Source: Pararge aegeria (lineage: Eukaryota; Arthropoda; Insecta; Lepidoptera; Nymphalidae). Taken from it: DNA of 64,000 bases. Shown here one piece after another: positions 13,101 to 20,359 of the stretch. The notes under the pieces were generated by a model. It was not told where the DNA came from. It saw only the letters and a list, made by a program, of their open reading frames with translations, and made no database searches. Position 1 is the stretch's first letter. Each line of letters starts with the position of its first letter. The DNA lies in the NCBI RefSeq assembly GCF_905163445.1, contig NC_053191.1:14384001-14448000 (forward strand), read 5' to 3'. Made by a program: the position numbers and the translations under genes.

Positions 13101-16082
13101 GTCACACCGTGCTGTCACTCGGGACCCCAGCAAACCGCATATGGCGTGGGAGCAGGATTATCATCTACAGGATCCAGGAAGATTGGCACTCTTCGATGAA
13201 TACCTAGAGATGAGTAAGTTATATTATCACCGTCGTTATCCAACTGTAGAACAAAAATCTCATCTTTTCGACCGATTTAAAAAAAGGAGGAGGTTCTCAA
13301 TTTGATTGTTTTTTTTTAAATATTTGTACTCGATTACTCCACCAATTATAAACCGATTTTCTAGATTCTTGATCAGGAGTTTAATTTGAGAAATTATTTT
13401 TGTCCTACAGTCCTACAATACGGCTTCGTCACGTTATTTGTGGCAGCGTTTCCTCTGGCTCCGCTTTTCGCCCTCCTGAACAATATCGCCGAAATACGCC
13501 TCGATGCTTATAAAATGGTCACTCAAGCTAGAAGACCATTAGCAGAACGTGTTGAAGATATAGGAGCTTGGTTAGTATTAAACATCGTACTTCCATATAT
13601 TGACAGCCGAATGGCACAGTGGGCAGCGACCCTGCTTTCGGAGTCCAAGGCCGTGGGTTCGATTCCCACAACTGGAAAATGCTTGTGTGATGAACATGAT
13701 TGTTTTTCAGTGTCTGGGTGTTTATTATAAGTATTTATGTGTATTATATTCATAAAAATATTCATCAGCTATCTTAGTACCCATAACACAAGCTATGCTT
13801 ACTTTGGGGCTAGATGGCGATGTGTGTATTGTCGTAGTATATATTTATTTATATTTATATTTATATGTAGTTTGAGAATATTATTGAAAGCATAAAAGTT
13901 TTTTACATTTATGACATTTTGTTTTTCAGGTATGGCATTTTAAGGGGCATCACATACGCCGCTGTAGTTTCTAACGTAAGTTCACCCTATATTTATAACT
14001 GACACTACGTATTATTGAGCACGTTGAAAGTGTTTACTCGCAATTATGGATGTTTAAATCTAATAAATTTCTTGAATCATCAGTAATGTCTATCTTAGAA
14101 GTAGCAACTTTAAAACCTACCACTGGCAGTAAATAAAAATACATAACTGATTATTTTTTCAGGCATTTGTGATAGCGTACACTAGTGATTTCATACCTCG
14201 CATGGTATACAAATACGTTTACTCCCCGGACAACACCCTTGCTGGATACATTGACCACTCACTCTCACGTAAGTGAAATAAAAGTAAAGCATATAACATC
14301 TGTCTAAATAATAATATAACTAATAGGACTTTACATAAACACAAGATTTAAGAGTTCATAAAAATCTAATCTTTATCACTGGTGTAAAATAGTATCAGAT
14401 AAACTTGGAACATAATACCAGAGTATTAAAATTGTTACAGTATTCAATACGTCTGATTATCGCGAGGAATGGGGGGCAGATGAGAACGAAGTTGACCCTC
14501 CTGTGTGTGCATACAGAGGGTACCGCAACCCACCTGATCACGCCGACCCTTACGGACTCTCACCACACTACTGGCATGTGTTTGCTGCTAGACTCGCTTT
14601 TGTTGTCGTTTTTGAGGTAAGTTTAATTTATTCATCAGAAGTATTTAGTTCTCTGTGCAAGCTAAGCATAAATTTACGTTACATAATTGTTAAATACTCA
14701 TAGTTTTTTTTATCATCCAAGGAATTTAAAAAAAATATGCTTGTTATTAGATTTTCTTTGGCAGTTCCGAACTCACTCAAACTCATAGAAATATTTATTA
14801 CTCACTTGATATTTCAACAATTATACGTCTGCTTGGATTGCATTTTCTAGAACAAGTGGTACCAAAATTTCCTCAGTTGGACAGAATTGCTATTAATTTT
14901 CATGATAGTTTAGTGTTTAATTGCGATCACACCTAAAATCTGGAAGAGGTCATCTTTATCATAGTACCAACTGAAGGTTTTTTTTTGGGATTTCCAAATT
15001 TCATAGTTTTGAATGTTGCCTTCCTAAATAGTCCCGAATTGTGGTTACTTCGAACTATTTAGGTCAGAAACTTGAGGCCACAACATTCATCGGACCGCCG
15101 CCGACGATCATCCGGCGTCTTCCGCAACTTGGTCAATTCAGTTTCACAGCTCGCGCAGCTTTATGGGTGACTCTGGTTCTATTACGGATTCTGAGATTTC
15201 TTATCAGGCTAATAGTTACCTTGTTTAAAGTTTAGCAACGCAAATCCCTTGATAGTAAACTGATGGTAACCAGTTGAAAAGGAACTCTCCAGCTCAAAAA
15301 ATTCAGAACTTAGGTTGAAGTTTATGTGCACAACTTTAATCTTTAGGTAGCCAATGAAAAAGTTAATACTAATATGTTTGCAGCACGTAGTTTTCGGTCT
15401 TACGGGGCTAATGCAGCTCCTTATTCCCGATGTGCCAGCTGAACTGCGCACGCAGATGCAAAGAGAAACTCTACTTTCCAAAGAAGCGAAGTATGACTAC
15501 GGGAGGCGGAGGCTGTCTACTGAGCACGAAGAATTGAATAAGCAGAATAGTGATAGTGGTGGTAAGTTCTTAAGTTACTACAAATTTATATTATCATCAT
15601 TATATCAAACGACAGACGTCGACTGATCGATATAGGTGTTTTGTGAGGACTTCCACACTTCTAACGTCATGTGCCACATGTGTTCAGCGACTCCCTGCGT
15701 CTCCCTTAATATCGTCTGCGGTCTGACCCCTAATGGGTCTACCAATACTGCGATCTACAGTGCTAGGTCATAACTCAAGGACCTCGGGACCCAAACCCAG
15801 TTCAGCTATGTTGGTAACTCTAGTTGTTCTACGGACGGTCTGCTTTGGTTTAAATATGAAAAAACCAAAACAACAAGAATGTATTCAATTTTAAAGAATT
15901 CATTTTGTGCCGATTCCATGGAATGAGGACAAACAGAAGAATACGTATATATCATCTCAGGCTATCATTTTAATGCAAGACTTTTAGTTTCAGAAAGGCA
16001 GCCGACTCTATGGATGCGCCGACAATCGCGAGTGTCCAACGGCATAGACGCGCACGTCGCAATCTCGACAAGACCGTCTTAG
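937..16082 (+). CDS. Anoctamin (TMEM16 family) gene, complete, 24 coding exons
   Basis: Whole coding span; exons are listed separately. All introns are GT-AG and phases match at every junction. The coding sum is 3438 nt, giving 1145 residues, longer than the roughly 900-1000 usual for anoctamins because of an N-terminal extension. Order: Ser/Thr-rich tail (1-266), dimerisation domain (about 267-485), ten-helix anoctamin domain (about 490-1080), short basic C-terminus. Six residues match the TMEM16A Ca2+ site: N840, E844, E890, E893, E922 and D926. Spacing within each pair, and from E893 to E922, equals that of mouse TMEM16A. Family role: plasma-membrane Ca2+-gated chloride channel and/or phospholipid scramblase, working as a dimer. 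I cannot say which insect paralogue this is, nor whether it conducts or scrambles. The start ATG has a good context (AAAACAATGG) and follows an acceptor-like TTACAG at 925-930, so 5-prime non-coding exons probably lie upstream or outside the window. Confidence 0.95.
1325..1449 (+). CDS. Anoctamin coding exon 2 (residues 88-129)
   Basis: Acceptor TTTGCAG and donor GTATAG; enters in phase 1 and leaves in phase 0. The translation stays open and is again Ser/Thr-rich ([17 protein letters not shown]), continuing the disordered N-terminal tail. Confidence 0.8.
1690..1833 (+). CDS. Anoctamin coding exon 3 (residues 130-177)
   Basis: Acceptor TATTTGTAG and donor GTATCT, phase 0 at both ends, exactly 48 codons. 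Basic and Ser-rich start ([10 protein letters not shown]). Because it is a multiple of three and begins with ATG, it could be skipped, or used as an alternative start, without breaking the frame. Confidence 0.8.
1994..2066 (-). repeat. tRNA-like head of a SINE
   Basis: On the minus strand it reads AAAGCGCTCAGGCCGCGATT, then GTCGCAGGTTCAAATTC, with a B-box-like GGTTCAAATTC. It matches the plus-strand copy at 42588-42670, which shares AAAGCGCTCAGGCCGCGATT. Lies in anoctamin intron 3. Confidence 0.65.
2095..2140. repeat. Perfect 22-bp inverted repeat (hairpin)
   Basis: Arms 2095-2116 and 2119-2140 are exact reverse complements separated by two bases. Each arm contains GATGGCGACCCAGTCCC. Located in anoctamin intron 3 next to a SINE head; no mature transposon termini are evident. 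Confidence 0.95.
2598..2753 (+). CDS. Anoctamin coding exon 4 (residues 178-229)
   Basis: Acceptor AACTAG and donor GTATAG, phase 0 at both ends, 52 codons. Charged segment rich in Arg, Lys and Ser, still inside the N-terminal tail. Skippable in frame. Confidence 0.8.
2870..3150 (-). pseudogene. RTE-like LINE 3-prime end (reverse transcriptase C-terminus)
   Basis: The minus strand encodes, in shifting frames, [20 protein letters not shown] and [17 protein letters not shown], the usual C-terminal end of lepidopteran RTE-type reverse transcriptases, followed by a (CAT)n/(ATG)n tail at 2874-2888. Frameshifted and 5-prime truncated; relics of the same family occur near 15590, 37950 and 42310. 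Confidence 0.8.
3180..3330 (-). repeat. LINE 3-prime UTR fragment
   Basis: Reverse complement shows the common lepidopteran tail: AGGCTTAACACGCCTCAGGT, then ACACAGGGCGGCA and GTTGCTCTGTT. Related copies lie near 19370, 21175, 21665 and 47255. Confidence 0.6.
3572..3682 (+). CDS. Anoctamin coding exon 5 (residues 230-266)
   Basis: Acceptor TTCTTTCAG and donor GTAAGC, 37 codons, phase 0 at both ends. Last exon of the disordered tail, acidic toward its end ([12 protein letters not shown]). Exons 3 to 5 are all multiples of three, which makes the tail easy to shorten by splicing. Confidence 0.85.
4097..4231 (+). CDS. Anoctamin coding exon 6 (residues 267-311), start of dimerisation domain
   Basis: Acceptor ATTTCAG, donor GTATGT, 45 codons. 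Contains [16 protein letters not shown], the typical opening of the anoctamin cytosolic dimerisation domain (a D-G-R-R-x-D-x-V-L-x-Y pattern), followed by [11 protein letters not shown]. Confidence 0.92.
4927..5103 (+). CDS. Anoctamin coding exon 7 (residues 312-370)
   Basis: Acceptor TTTCAG, donor GTGAGG, 59 codons. Encodes the [13 protein letters not shown] and [10 protein letters not shown] blocks of the dimerisation domain, both typical of the family. Confidence 0.92.
5236..5387 (+). CDS. Anoctamin coding exon 8 (residues 371-420)
   Basis: Acceptor CAAAG, chosen because the alternative AG two bases later would open with a stop. Donor GTAAGT, leaves in phase 2. Linker of the cytosolic domain, ending in charged KPDLKREEQ. 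Confidence 0.85.
5980..6082 (+). CDS. Anoctamin coding exon 9 (residues 421-455)
   Basis: Acceptor TTCTTTCAG, donor GTTAGT. Encodes [19 protein letters not shown], matching the conserved block just before the first membrane region where family members read F-x-x-A-x-R-S-x-I-V-x-x-I-L. Confidence 0.92.
6632..6739 (+). CDS. Anoctamin coding exon 10 (residues 456-491)
   Basis: Acceptor TTTTTTAG, donor GTGATT, which is weak. Encodes [19 protein letters not shown], the family G-I-x-x-L-x-x-x-G-x-Y-x-x-A-x-P-L-H block. The frame runs on through the donor to a stop at 6884-6886, so intron retention would add 48 residues and end the protein before any membrane helix. Confidence 0.92.
6930..6997 (+). 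repeat. TATCC-type microsatellite
   Basis: Repeated CCTATCC and CTTCCTA units in intron 10 run directly into the 5-prime end of the Helitron at 6993, the arrangement described for lepidopteran Lep1-type elements. Confidence 0.75.
6993..7428 (+). mobile_element. Non-autonomous Helitron-like element (Lep1 type)
   Basis: Begins TCCTACTAATATTATAAATG and ends GGGCAACAGCTAGT, giving TC and CTAG termini with no inverted repeat at the ends. Contains TTACGCTTTCACGCAAAAAC. An inverted second copy lies at 60201-60650. No Rep/helicase coding sequence. It occupies most of anoctamin intron 10. The class is inferred from termini and from known lepidopteran elements. Confidence 0.75.
7488..7693 (+). CDS. 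Anoctamin coding exon 11 (residues 492-559), TM1
   Basis: Acceptor CCTACAG, donor GTGAGC, leaves in phase 2. Encodes [19 protein letters not shown], then [19 protein letters not shown], the strongest family signature, followed by the first membrane helix (about 521-550). Confidence 0.97.
8739..8905 (+). CDS. Anoctamin coding exon 12 (residues 560-615), first extracellular loop
   Basis: Acceptor TTTTACAG, donor GTGAGT. Carries C564, C575, C578, C582 and C591, the conserved extracellular cysteines (CPLCDKAC), an N-glycosylation sequon at N571-T-T, then [18 protein letters not shown] entering TM2. Confidence 0.97.
8993..9069 (+). CDS. Anoctamin coding exon 13 (residues 616-641)
   Basis: Acceptor TTTTATAG, donor GTATGT. 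Encodes [20 protein letters not shown], the conserved cytosolic end of TM2. Confidence 0.97.
9300..9580 (+). repeat. Interspersed repeat fragment in intron 13
   Basis: Blocks GATTTTCCGGGACAAAAGTG, ATGTGCCAAATTTTATCAAG and CAGTGGTTGA are the usual conserved phrases of lepidopteran non-autonomous repeats. A diverged copy lies near 58470-58615. Confidence 0.55.
9879..10019 (+). CDS. Anoctamin coding exon 14 (residues 642-688)
   Basis: Acceptor TTTTGTAG, donor GTGACA (weak beyond the GT). Encodes the intracellular loop DEDPRPEF and the start of TM3 (SSAVLFM). 47 codons, phase 0 at both ends. Confidence 0.93.
10717..10881 (+). CDS. Anoctamin coding exon 15 (residues 689-743), TM3-TM4
   Basis: Acceptor GTTTCAACAG, donor GTAATT, 55 codons. 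Encodes [13 protein letters not shown] (end of TM3) and [15 protein letters not shown] (TM4), which match the usual IIYR and INLxxIxILxR blocks. The same frame is open for 282 nt upstream from an ATG at 10435. Confidence 0.95.
11391..11534 (+). CDS. Anoctamin coding exon 16 (residues 744-791), TM5
   Basis: Acceptor TTTTCAG, donor GTATGT, 48 codons. Encodes [20 protein letters not shown], then the [15 protein letters not shown] helix (TM5), both near-invariant in the family. Confidence 0.97.
11970..12060 (-). repeat. Short repeat shared with 32150-32210
   Basis: CATGTAACTGGGTCGGAATATCGACAAATTT here and CATGCAACTGGGTCGAAATATCGACAAATCT near 32177 are diverged copies of one interspersed element. 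Sits in anoctamin intron 16. Confidence 0.6.
12188..12357 (+). CDS. Anoctamin coding exon 17 (residues 792-847), TM6 with two Ca2+ ligands
   Basis: Acceptor GTTCTAG, donor GTGAGT, leaves in phase 2. Encodes GRFFDYPG, then [18 protein letters not shown] and [15 protein letters not shown]840 and E844 correspond to mouse TMEM16A N650 and E654, the Ca2+-binding residues of TM6. Confidence 0.97.
13074..13213 (+). CDS. Anoctamin coding exon 18 (residues 848-894)
   Basis: Acceptor GTTTTCTAG, used so that the split Pro codon completes. An in-frame stop at 13060-13062 excludes any earlier acceptor in this frame. Donor GTAAGT. Ends in LFDEYLEM, where E890 and E893 match TMEM16A E702 and E705 in TM7. 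Confidence 0.95.
13275..13380 (+). repeat. Diverged repeat fragment also at 39325-39480
   Basis: GGAGGAGGTTCTCAATTTGA and GTACTCGATTACTCCACCAA match GGAGGTGGTTCCCAATAATT and GTTACTCGATGACTTCGCCA at the second site. Lies within anoctamin intron 18. Confidence 0.55.
13411..13570 (+). CDS. Anoctamin coding exon 19 (residues 895-947), TM7-TM8 with two Ca2+ ligands
   Basis: Acceptor TCCTACAG, donor GTTAGT, leaves in phase 2. Encodes [20 protein letters not shown] and [13 protein letters not shown]922 and D926 match TMEM16A E734 and D738. Confidence 0.98.
13604..13870 (+). mobile_element. tRNA-derived SINE in anoctamin intron 19
   Basis: The tRNA-like head has an exact Pol III A box (TGGCACAGTGG, 13612-13622) and B box (GGTTCGATTCC, 13656-13666) inside a perfect T-arm (GTGGGTTCGATTCCCAC). 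Body: ATAAAAATATTCATCAGCTA, then CTAGATGGCGATGTGTGT and an AT-rich (TATTTA)n tail. Other copies: 41442-41690 (plus), tails at 36400-36470 and 63560-63660 (minus). Confidence 0.9.
13930..13975 (+). CDS. Anoctamin coding exon 20 (residues 948-963)
   Basis: Very short exon, acceptor GTTTTTCAG, donor GTAAGT. Encodes [16 protein letters not shown], matching the family IWYxILxGxxxxAVxxN block. Too short for ordinary ORF detection; found by phase and homology. Confidence 0.95.
14163..14268 (+). CDS. Anoctamin coding exon 21 (residues 964-998)
   Basis: Acceptor TTTTTCAG, donor GTAAGT, leaves in phase 1. Encodes [18 protein letters not shown], the conserved A-F-x-I-x-x-T-S-D-F-I-P-R block of TM9, then an extracellular loop. 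Confidence 0.97.
14441..14616 (+). CDS. Anoctamin coding exon 22 (residues 999-1057), last extracellular loop and TM10 start
   Basis: Acceptor TTGTTACAG, donor GTAAGT. Encodes [11 protein letters not shown] (C1021, conserved) and [16 protein letters not shown], the classical final-helix signature. Confidence 0.98.
15384..15561 (+). CDS. Anoctamin coding exon 23 (residues 1058-1116)
   Basis: Acceptor TTTGCAG, donor GTAAGT, leaves in phase 1. Encodes [18 protein letters not shown], ending the last helix, then a charged helical tail typical of the anoctamin C-terminus. Confidence 0.95.
15580..15810 (-). repeat. RTE-like LINE 3-prime relic in intron 23
   Basis: CGACAGACGTCGACTGATCG, ATGTGTTCAGCGACTCCCTG and GGACCTCGGGACCC parallel the better copy at 2870-3150 in the same orientation. 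No frame survives. Confidence 0.65.
15994..16082 (+). CDS. Anoctamin coding exon 24, terminal (residues 1117-1145)
   Basis: Acceptor AGTTTCAG completes a split codon and gives 29 codons, Arg/Ser-rich, ending at TAG 16080-16082. The whole-gene sum is divisible by three with this exon. Confidence is a little lower because the C-terminal tail is not conserved. Confidence 0.85.
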
Positions 16083-17100
16083 TCGGAATTCATAAATAGC
16101 AGTATAATAAATGTTCTATAAACTACAAAAATATCATCTTGCTGTAAATTTTGCTGTCTGAACTCTGCCTTCTGAATCTCCAGTGTTTTTTCAAGCTACG
16201 CTTTGATCTAAGACATTGTAATCGGGCGGTACTTGCGGCAGTTGTAGTAAACGAAGGTCACTCAAACGTCAGCCATCGAAGCTCTTCATTTTTTGTTTAC
16301 ACTTAGGCGCTTAAACATGGTTTTCTGACGTAATTTCGGTGGCTTATCGACATTACGGAAGTAATTTTATAGCTAGATGATTAACACTTAGCATAACGAA
16401 AAGCTCACTTTGTTGGCCACCCAAATACGCAATAACCCTTAGCCCAAAAAAAACAAAAGTACGATGCGATACGAACAGCGAGCAATAATATCACACTCTT
16501 ACTCGCTTCGCCTTGTTTCGTGTCAGTTCTGGATATTATGCATCCGAATGATTGACAACATAGTGACTAGGCAATTCCACATTGCTGAAAAATAGCCAGT
16601 TTGTGAACATCTTTAGTATCTATAATATAAATTTACTTAGGTAATAAATTGAATCCTAATCACAATTTATGATATTTGCTAAAAAAGTCTTTAACAAGCA
16701 ACCTTGTGGATTAAAAATCAGCGTAGATTTAATTAGATCTAAGCCTAGCTAGTACTATAAGCATTATCAAAACATGTATCTCTATCTGCATCTCTATAAA
16801 TTGTCAAGGAGACTGCAAGTTTATTATGTTCTTCGGTAACGTAAGAAAGTATTGTTTTTAGGCAAAGAATTTTGAACCTTGGGTCCAATTTGTCTTTAAG
16901 TTTTCTGTTATCTCATACTTCTAGTCATCCTTTATATAGTCTGTATGTACCCTTAGTAAAAGCTTTATAAGTTCGCAAGCGCAGTATTTATCGAGTACCT
17001 ATCAAAGTATTGAAACGTGTTGAAAGCCATAATAGAAACATAATAGAAAGTTTTAGTTTTTATAAAAAAAGTTACCTAACAGTTTTCATAAAAAAATGTT
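16083..17100 (+). other. Anoctamin 3-prime UTR and following non-coding DNA
   Basis: A poly(A) signal AATAAA occurs at 16106-16111, only 24 nt past the stop, and another AATAAA lies near 16642. Either could end the transcript. No coding or repeat signal is obvious in the rest of this stretch. Confidence 0.4.
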
Positions 17101-17104
17101 AATC

Positions 17105-17320
17105 CTAAAAATCCTAAAGCAGACTCTTCCGAAAAGAGCCAGCATTTGCTATTTTTCGAAACTCGGCAATTGCTATTTTCCAACGTCATCATTTTACAAT
17201 AATTTTTCTATCTTTTAGGAGATGAGAACAGAGCTGACAACTTGCAAGCAACCTTGTCATTAAACAATTGTATCTATCCCGCTGTAATAATTTTGTTTTA
17301 ACACATTTTTTGAACTCTTG
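17105..17320 (-). repeat. Diverged LINE 3-prime end
   Basis: TTTTCTATCTTTTAGGAGAT, GCAAGCAACCTTGTCATTAA and CGCTGTAATAATTTTGTTTT match the LINE tail at 48662-49000, 51463-51740 and, inverted, 52042-52398. Older than those copies. Confidence 0.7.
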
Positions 17321-17939
17321 CATTAGTAAATCCAGATTTACTTTCGGAATCATGTAATAATTTAATAAATGTAATTAAAAAAAATCATCTTAAAACTAAA
17401 CTAAACTAACTGACACAAAATGTAAACATACGTTTACATATTAACCGAAATCAGTATATATTTTCTTGGTATTTATATTTATATTTACGTCGTTACCAAT
17501 AGCGTGAATTTGTTTCACTGCCGTTGTCGATTACGTATTTTTTGTTTTTAATTTTGGAGTCTGGTGACCCGCGCCGAACAGTCTTCTGACTACTCGACTT
17601 ATATATTCTTGTTATTTTTATATGATTTTTAATAGATTTGTCAGTGAACAGTAAAGTTAAAGATATTTATGGTTACCTACCTACATTTAACATGGTGCGG
17701 GAGCACCATAAAGAAAGTGTTTGTCCTAAAATGTGATATTAGTTAATGTTGCACATTAGACTATAAAGAAGACTAAACTCTTAAGAATTTAAGTTAGAAC
17801 AATAATTATATTAACTATTTAATGGGGTGTTTGTTTTTGTTTAAATTCTTTAATGTTGATTAAGCTGAAATCCTAACTAGTCCGAATCCTGAAATCCTTC
17901 ATTTACGCATTTATCCTTATTTAACTAAGCAATCAATGC

Positions 17940-18170
17940 ACTTGTTTTTGGCATAGAGTTAGTTGAAGCAACGGAGAGTAACATTATCTTTTTTTAGCCC
18001 TGGAAAAACATCGAATTTCTTGAATTATAGGAAAATTATCCAAGATTACAGGTAATTTTGCTAGAAAACCCGTCCTTTCGTTTACGTCCTATCGAAAATC
18101 GACTTTTTTATTTTTTGACATAAAGGACGGAGAGTAACATAGGCTACTTTTGGTCCTGGAAATGATTCAT
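17940..18170 (+). repeat. Diverged repeat with GGAGAGTAACAT core
   Basis: CGGAGAGTAACATTATC and GGACGGAGAGTAACATAGGC, each followed by CCTGGAAA, recall the phrase at 38225-38275 read in reverse (CCAGAACTAAAAGTAATC, then TTACTCTCCGTCC) and at 37600-37650. Family unknown. Confidence 0.5.
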
Positions 18171-18540
18171 TTTTTATTATTACAATGAGGTATGTGTACA
18201 GACGAATTCATTGCAAGTTCATTCAAGCCGCGAGGCGCAGCTAAGTTTATCATAGTAACATAAAATTTCAATTTACAACACATTTATCTGCAAAAAATAT
18301 TCATAAAAAAACTTTAAAACATTTTTTGTCGGTCACGCTAAGTCGGCAGTAATGGCTCGATTTGTACTTCTAAATAATTAAGACAATTATAACCAACCAA
18401 GCGTTCCACGTATGACTACCATTTTGTCAGCTGGAGCAATTTATACGATTAAAAATTGGAATTTACACTGGAGTTTTTAAAATAAGTGTTCAGCTAGTTG
18501 TTTGTGATATAATTAATAATTACGTATAATTAATACGTAT

Positions 18541-18614
18541 TCAAGTAACATCGTCCGAAGCCTCAACATCATATATTTTTTCCTTTGATGTTGTCGGTTG
18601 TGTACCTTCAACAT
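18541..18614 (-). other. Possible terminal exon of an unrecognised minus-strand gene
   Basis: On the minus strand, acceptor TTATTTTCTTTAG is followed by a 74-nt open stretch reading VEGTQPTTSKEKIYDVEASD and ending TGA at 18543-18541. It must be entered in phase 1. The acceptor is strong, but such a short piece can arise by chance. No family is recognised. Confidence 0.25.
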
Positions 18615-18714
18615 CTAAAGAAAATAAAATAACTTTAATAGCGAAGTGTTTTAAGATAATATGTTATAATTAAGTTCTAATACATGTCTTTTCAAACTCT
18701 TATAATAAAATAGG

Positions 18715-19235
18715 CATGATGACAGTAACAATGCATCGCAAAAATATTGTATTTATCAAATGATATATGATTAAATTATTATGGAAAACGTATCTGTATT
18801 TATATTGGAAGTGAAATTGGTATTTATTTTCAATAAACGAAACTGTAAAATCTAGCGATCTGGCATTACAGGTGAAACGCTAATTCAAAATTATGACGTT
18901 ACGTCTATATAAGCTTATTTTTTTTTAATTTTATGGTGAACGTTTAGAATATTAGAGGTAAAATAATTGACTAACCGTTTCTTAGAGAAACCATTCTAAA
19001 GTGGAGTGCTTTTGATACTTCAATATAAGTCGTGTACACGGTTTCTGTATGTCCTTTATTCTGTGCTTTGTGTATAAGTTCAAGAACTTCAAAAATCTCT
19101 GCCTATATCGAGTATTTTGTGATTTCGAACTATCAGTGGCTAAGTTTATTGTTTTCAATACCAAAAATTATTAATCTTTAGCTATAGAACAAGGACTTAC
19201 CAAAGCACTAATTTGCCTACTACGTCACGAGTGCG
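18715..19235. repeat. Duplicated segment, copy 1 (partner 59408-59790)
   Basis: Shared in order and orientation: CATGATGACAGTAACA, AAAACGTAT...ATTTATATT..AAGTGA.ATTGGTATTTATTTT, AGTATTTTGTG and TCTTTAGCTA..GAACAAGGACTTAC. Indels make copy 2 shorter. Either a low-copy repeat or a true segmental duplication. Confidence 0.75.
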
Positions 19236-19271
19236 GGTACCTGAATTCGTGTTGAGAATCTTAGTTTTCAT
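19201..19271 (-). other. Possible first exon (minus) with TATA element upstream
   Basis: Minus strand: TATATAAGG at about 19343, then ATG at 19271, 23 open codons (MKTKILNTNSGTRTRDVVGK...) and a consensus donor GTAAGTCC at 19200. It leaves in phase 2, which does not fit the phase-1 acceptor at 18614 (joining gives a stop), so another exon would be needed. The donor region recurs in the duplicate at 59.75 kb, where the frame is closed. Confidence 0.25.
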
Positions 19272-19369
19272 ATATTGCTGGAACTAGCTGAAGAGTTTAA
19301 GATCGCTGCACTAAACAGTTGATTATCTCATGTCCTTATATAAGGGTCTATTTTTTTATAGTAATAAAT

Positions 19370-19495
19370 AATTGACGGCCCAAGAAGAATGAAACGCTTC
19401 GCATTGCATGCAAGGAATACGTTCTGCTACGTGCCACCCTGTGTCCATGTCCAACTTGAAGGGTAGGTGTTAAACCTCTAACGCATATAATTTCA
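19370..19495 (-). repeat. LINE 3-prime UTR fragment
   Basis: ACGGCCCAAGAAGAATG, GCATGCAAGGAATACGTTC, CCCTGTGTCCATGTCCAAC and TAGGTGTTAAACCTCTAACG form the reverse of the common lepidopteran tail seen in plus orientation at 21175-21340. Confidence 0.6.
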
Positions 19496-19992
19496 TAAAA
19501 AGAACAGCATTTATTTATGTATTTATTCAGAATAATGGTAAAGGTACAGAATTGATCCAATAACTGTTGCACGTAACTGTTGCAGTAGTATAAACTGTGT
19601 CGCAATAATTAACGCCCACCTCCAACAATAAATGTATAGTACCAATAAAAAAAAAGTAGAACATAGTAAATGCCTATAAAAAAATTAATTAATTAATATA
19701 CGGTACATTGTGAAAATATCGTTTAGCAATCATAGTGCAGCATGGTTTTATCTAACTATATTCAAATAGACTATATTAAACTACTAACTAAGACTATATT
19801 AAAAGATAATAAAATGATGCTTCCTACTTATTTTAATATTGAATTTATATTGAAATAGTAACCAACTTCGTTTGCTCTTATCTACTCTTCACCAGTTTTC
19901 CGTGGTCTAACAGGTCTGAGTCCAATTCCTATGCTATAGAAAAAATGCTCCTCCGCTGCCAGTTATATGAAAATGTTAGGGTATGCAGCGCT

Positions 19993-20359
19993 ATCCGCTC
20001 AGGCGTAGACGAGTGGGAAGATTTGCCGTTCGCCAGCTTCTTTTGGGCGTCGCATAGCTATTGGGCTAGCTACCCGTCACTACACAAGCCTCTCTACGGT
20101 CTGAGGGAGGGTTTAAGCTGTTCCTATCCCCTCCTCGTTAGCGCGGGAGCCCCAACAATTAATTGGGGTGGTTGGTAGACGTCCAGGAGGCATGCAACGG
20201 GTTCCCCGGGCGTCTAACAAAGCCAAAAGGAGGGACATGCTGTGGTGGTTTTTAGTTTAGGTATACCCCTTTAGAGGGGGGAGTCCCACATAACCTCCGT
20301 CCTGCTTAAGGGTCGGAGGTAGCAATAAAGCTTTCCCACCAAGCCAAAAAAAAAAGATA
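19993..20359 (+). mobile_element. 5-prime truncated LINE (R1-like tail) with poly(A) and target-site duplication
   Basis: The 367-bp insert is GC-rich against AT-rich flanks and contains CTGTGGTGGTTTTTAGTTTA and GGGAGTCCCACATAACC, features of R1-clade 3-prime UTRs. It ends AATAAAGC, then A10 and GATA. The 12-bp GTATGCAGCGCT at 19981-19992 recurs at 20360-20371 as an exact target duplication. No reverse transcriptase coding sequence remains. Confidence 0.85.

Noticed and set aside
13612..13680. Possible functional tRNA gene in intron 19
   Set aside because: A and B boxes and T-arm are perfect, but the sequence continues into a SINE body present elsewhere in the window, and an acceptor stem is not evident.
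15041..15235. Extra exon in anoctamin intron 22
   Set aside because: Joining exon 22 to 23 directly restores the invariant [20 protein letters not shown] region; the open frame here contains a repeat-like CGACGATCATCCGGCGTCTT phrase.
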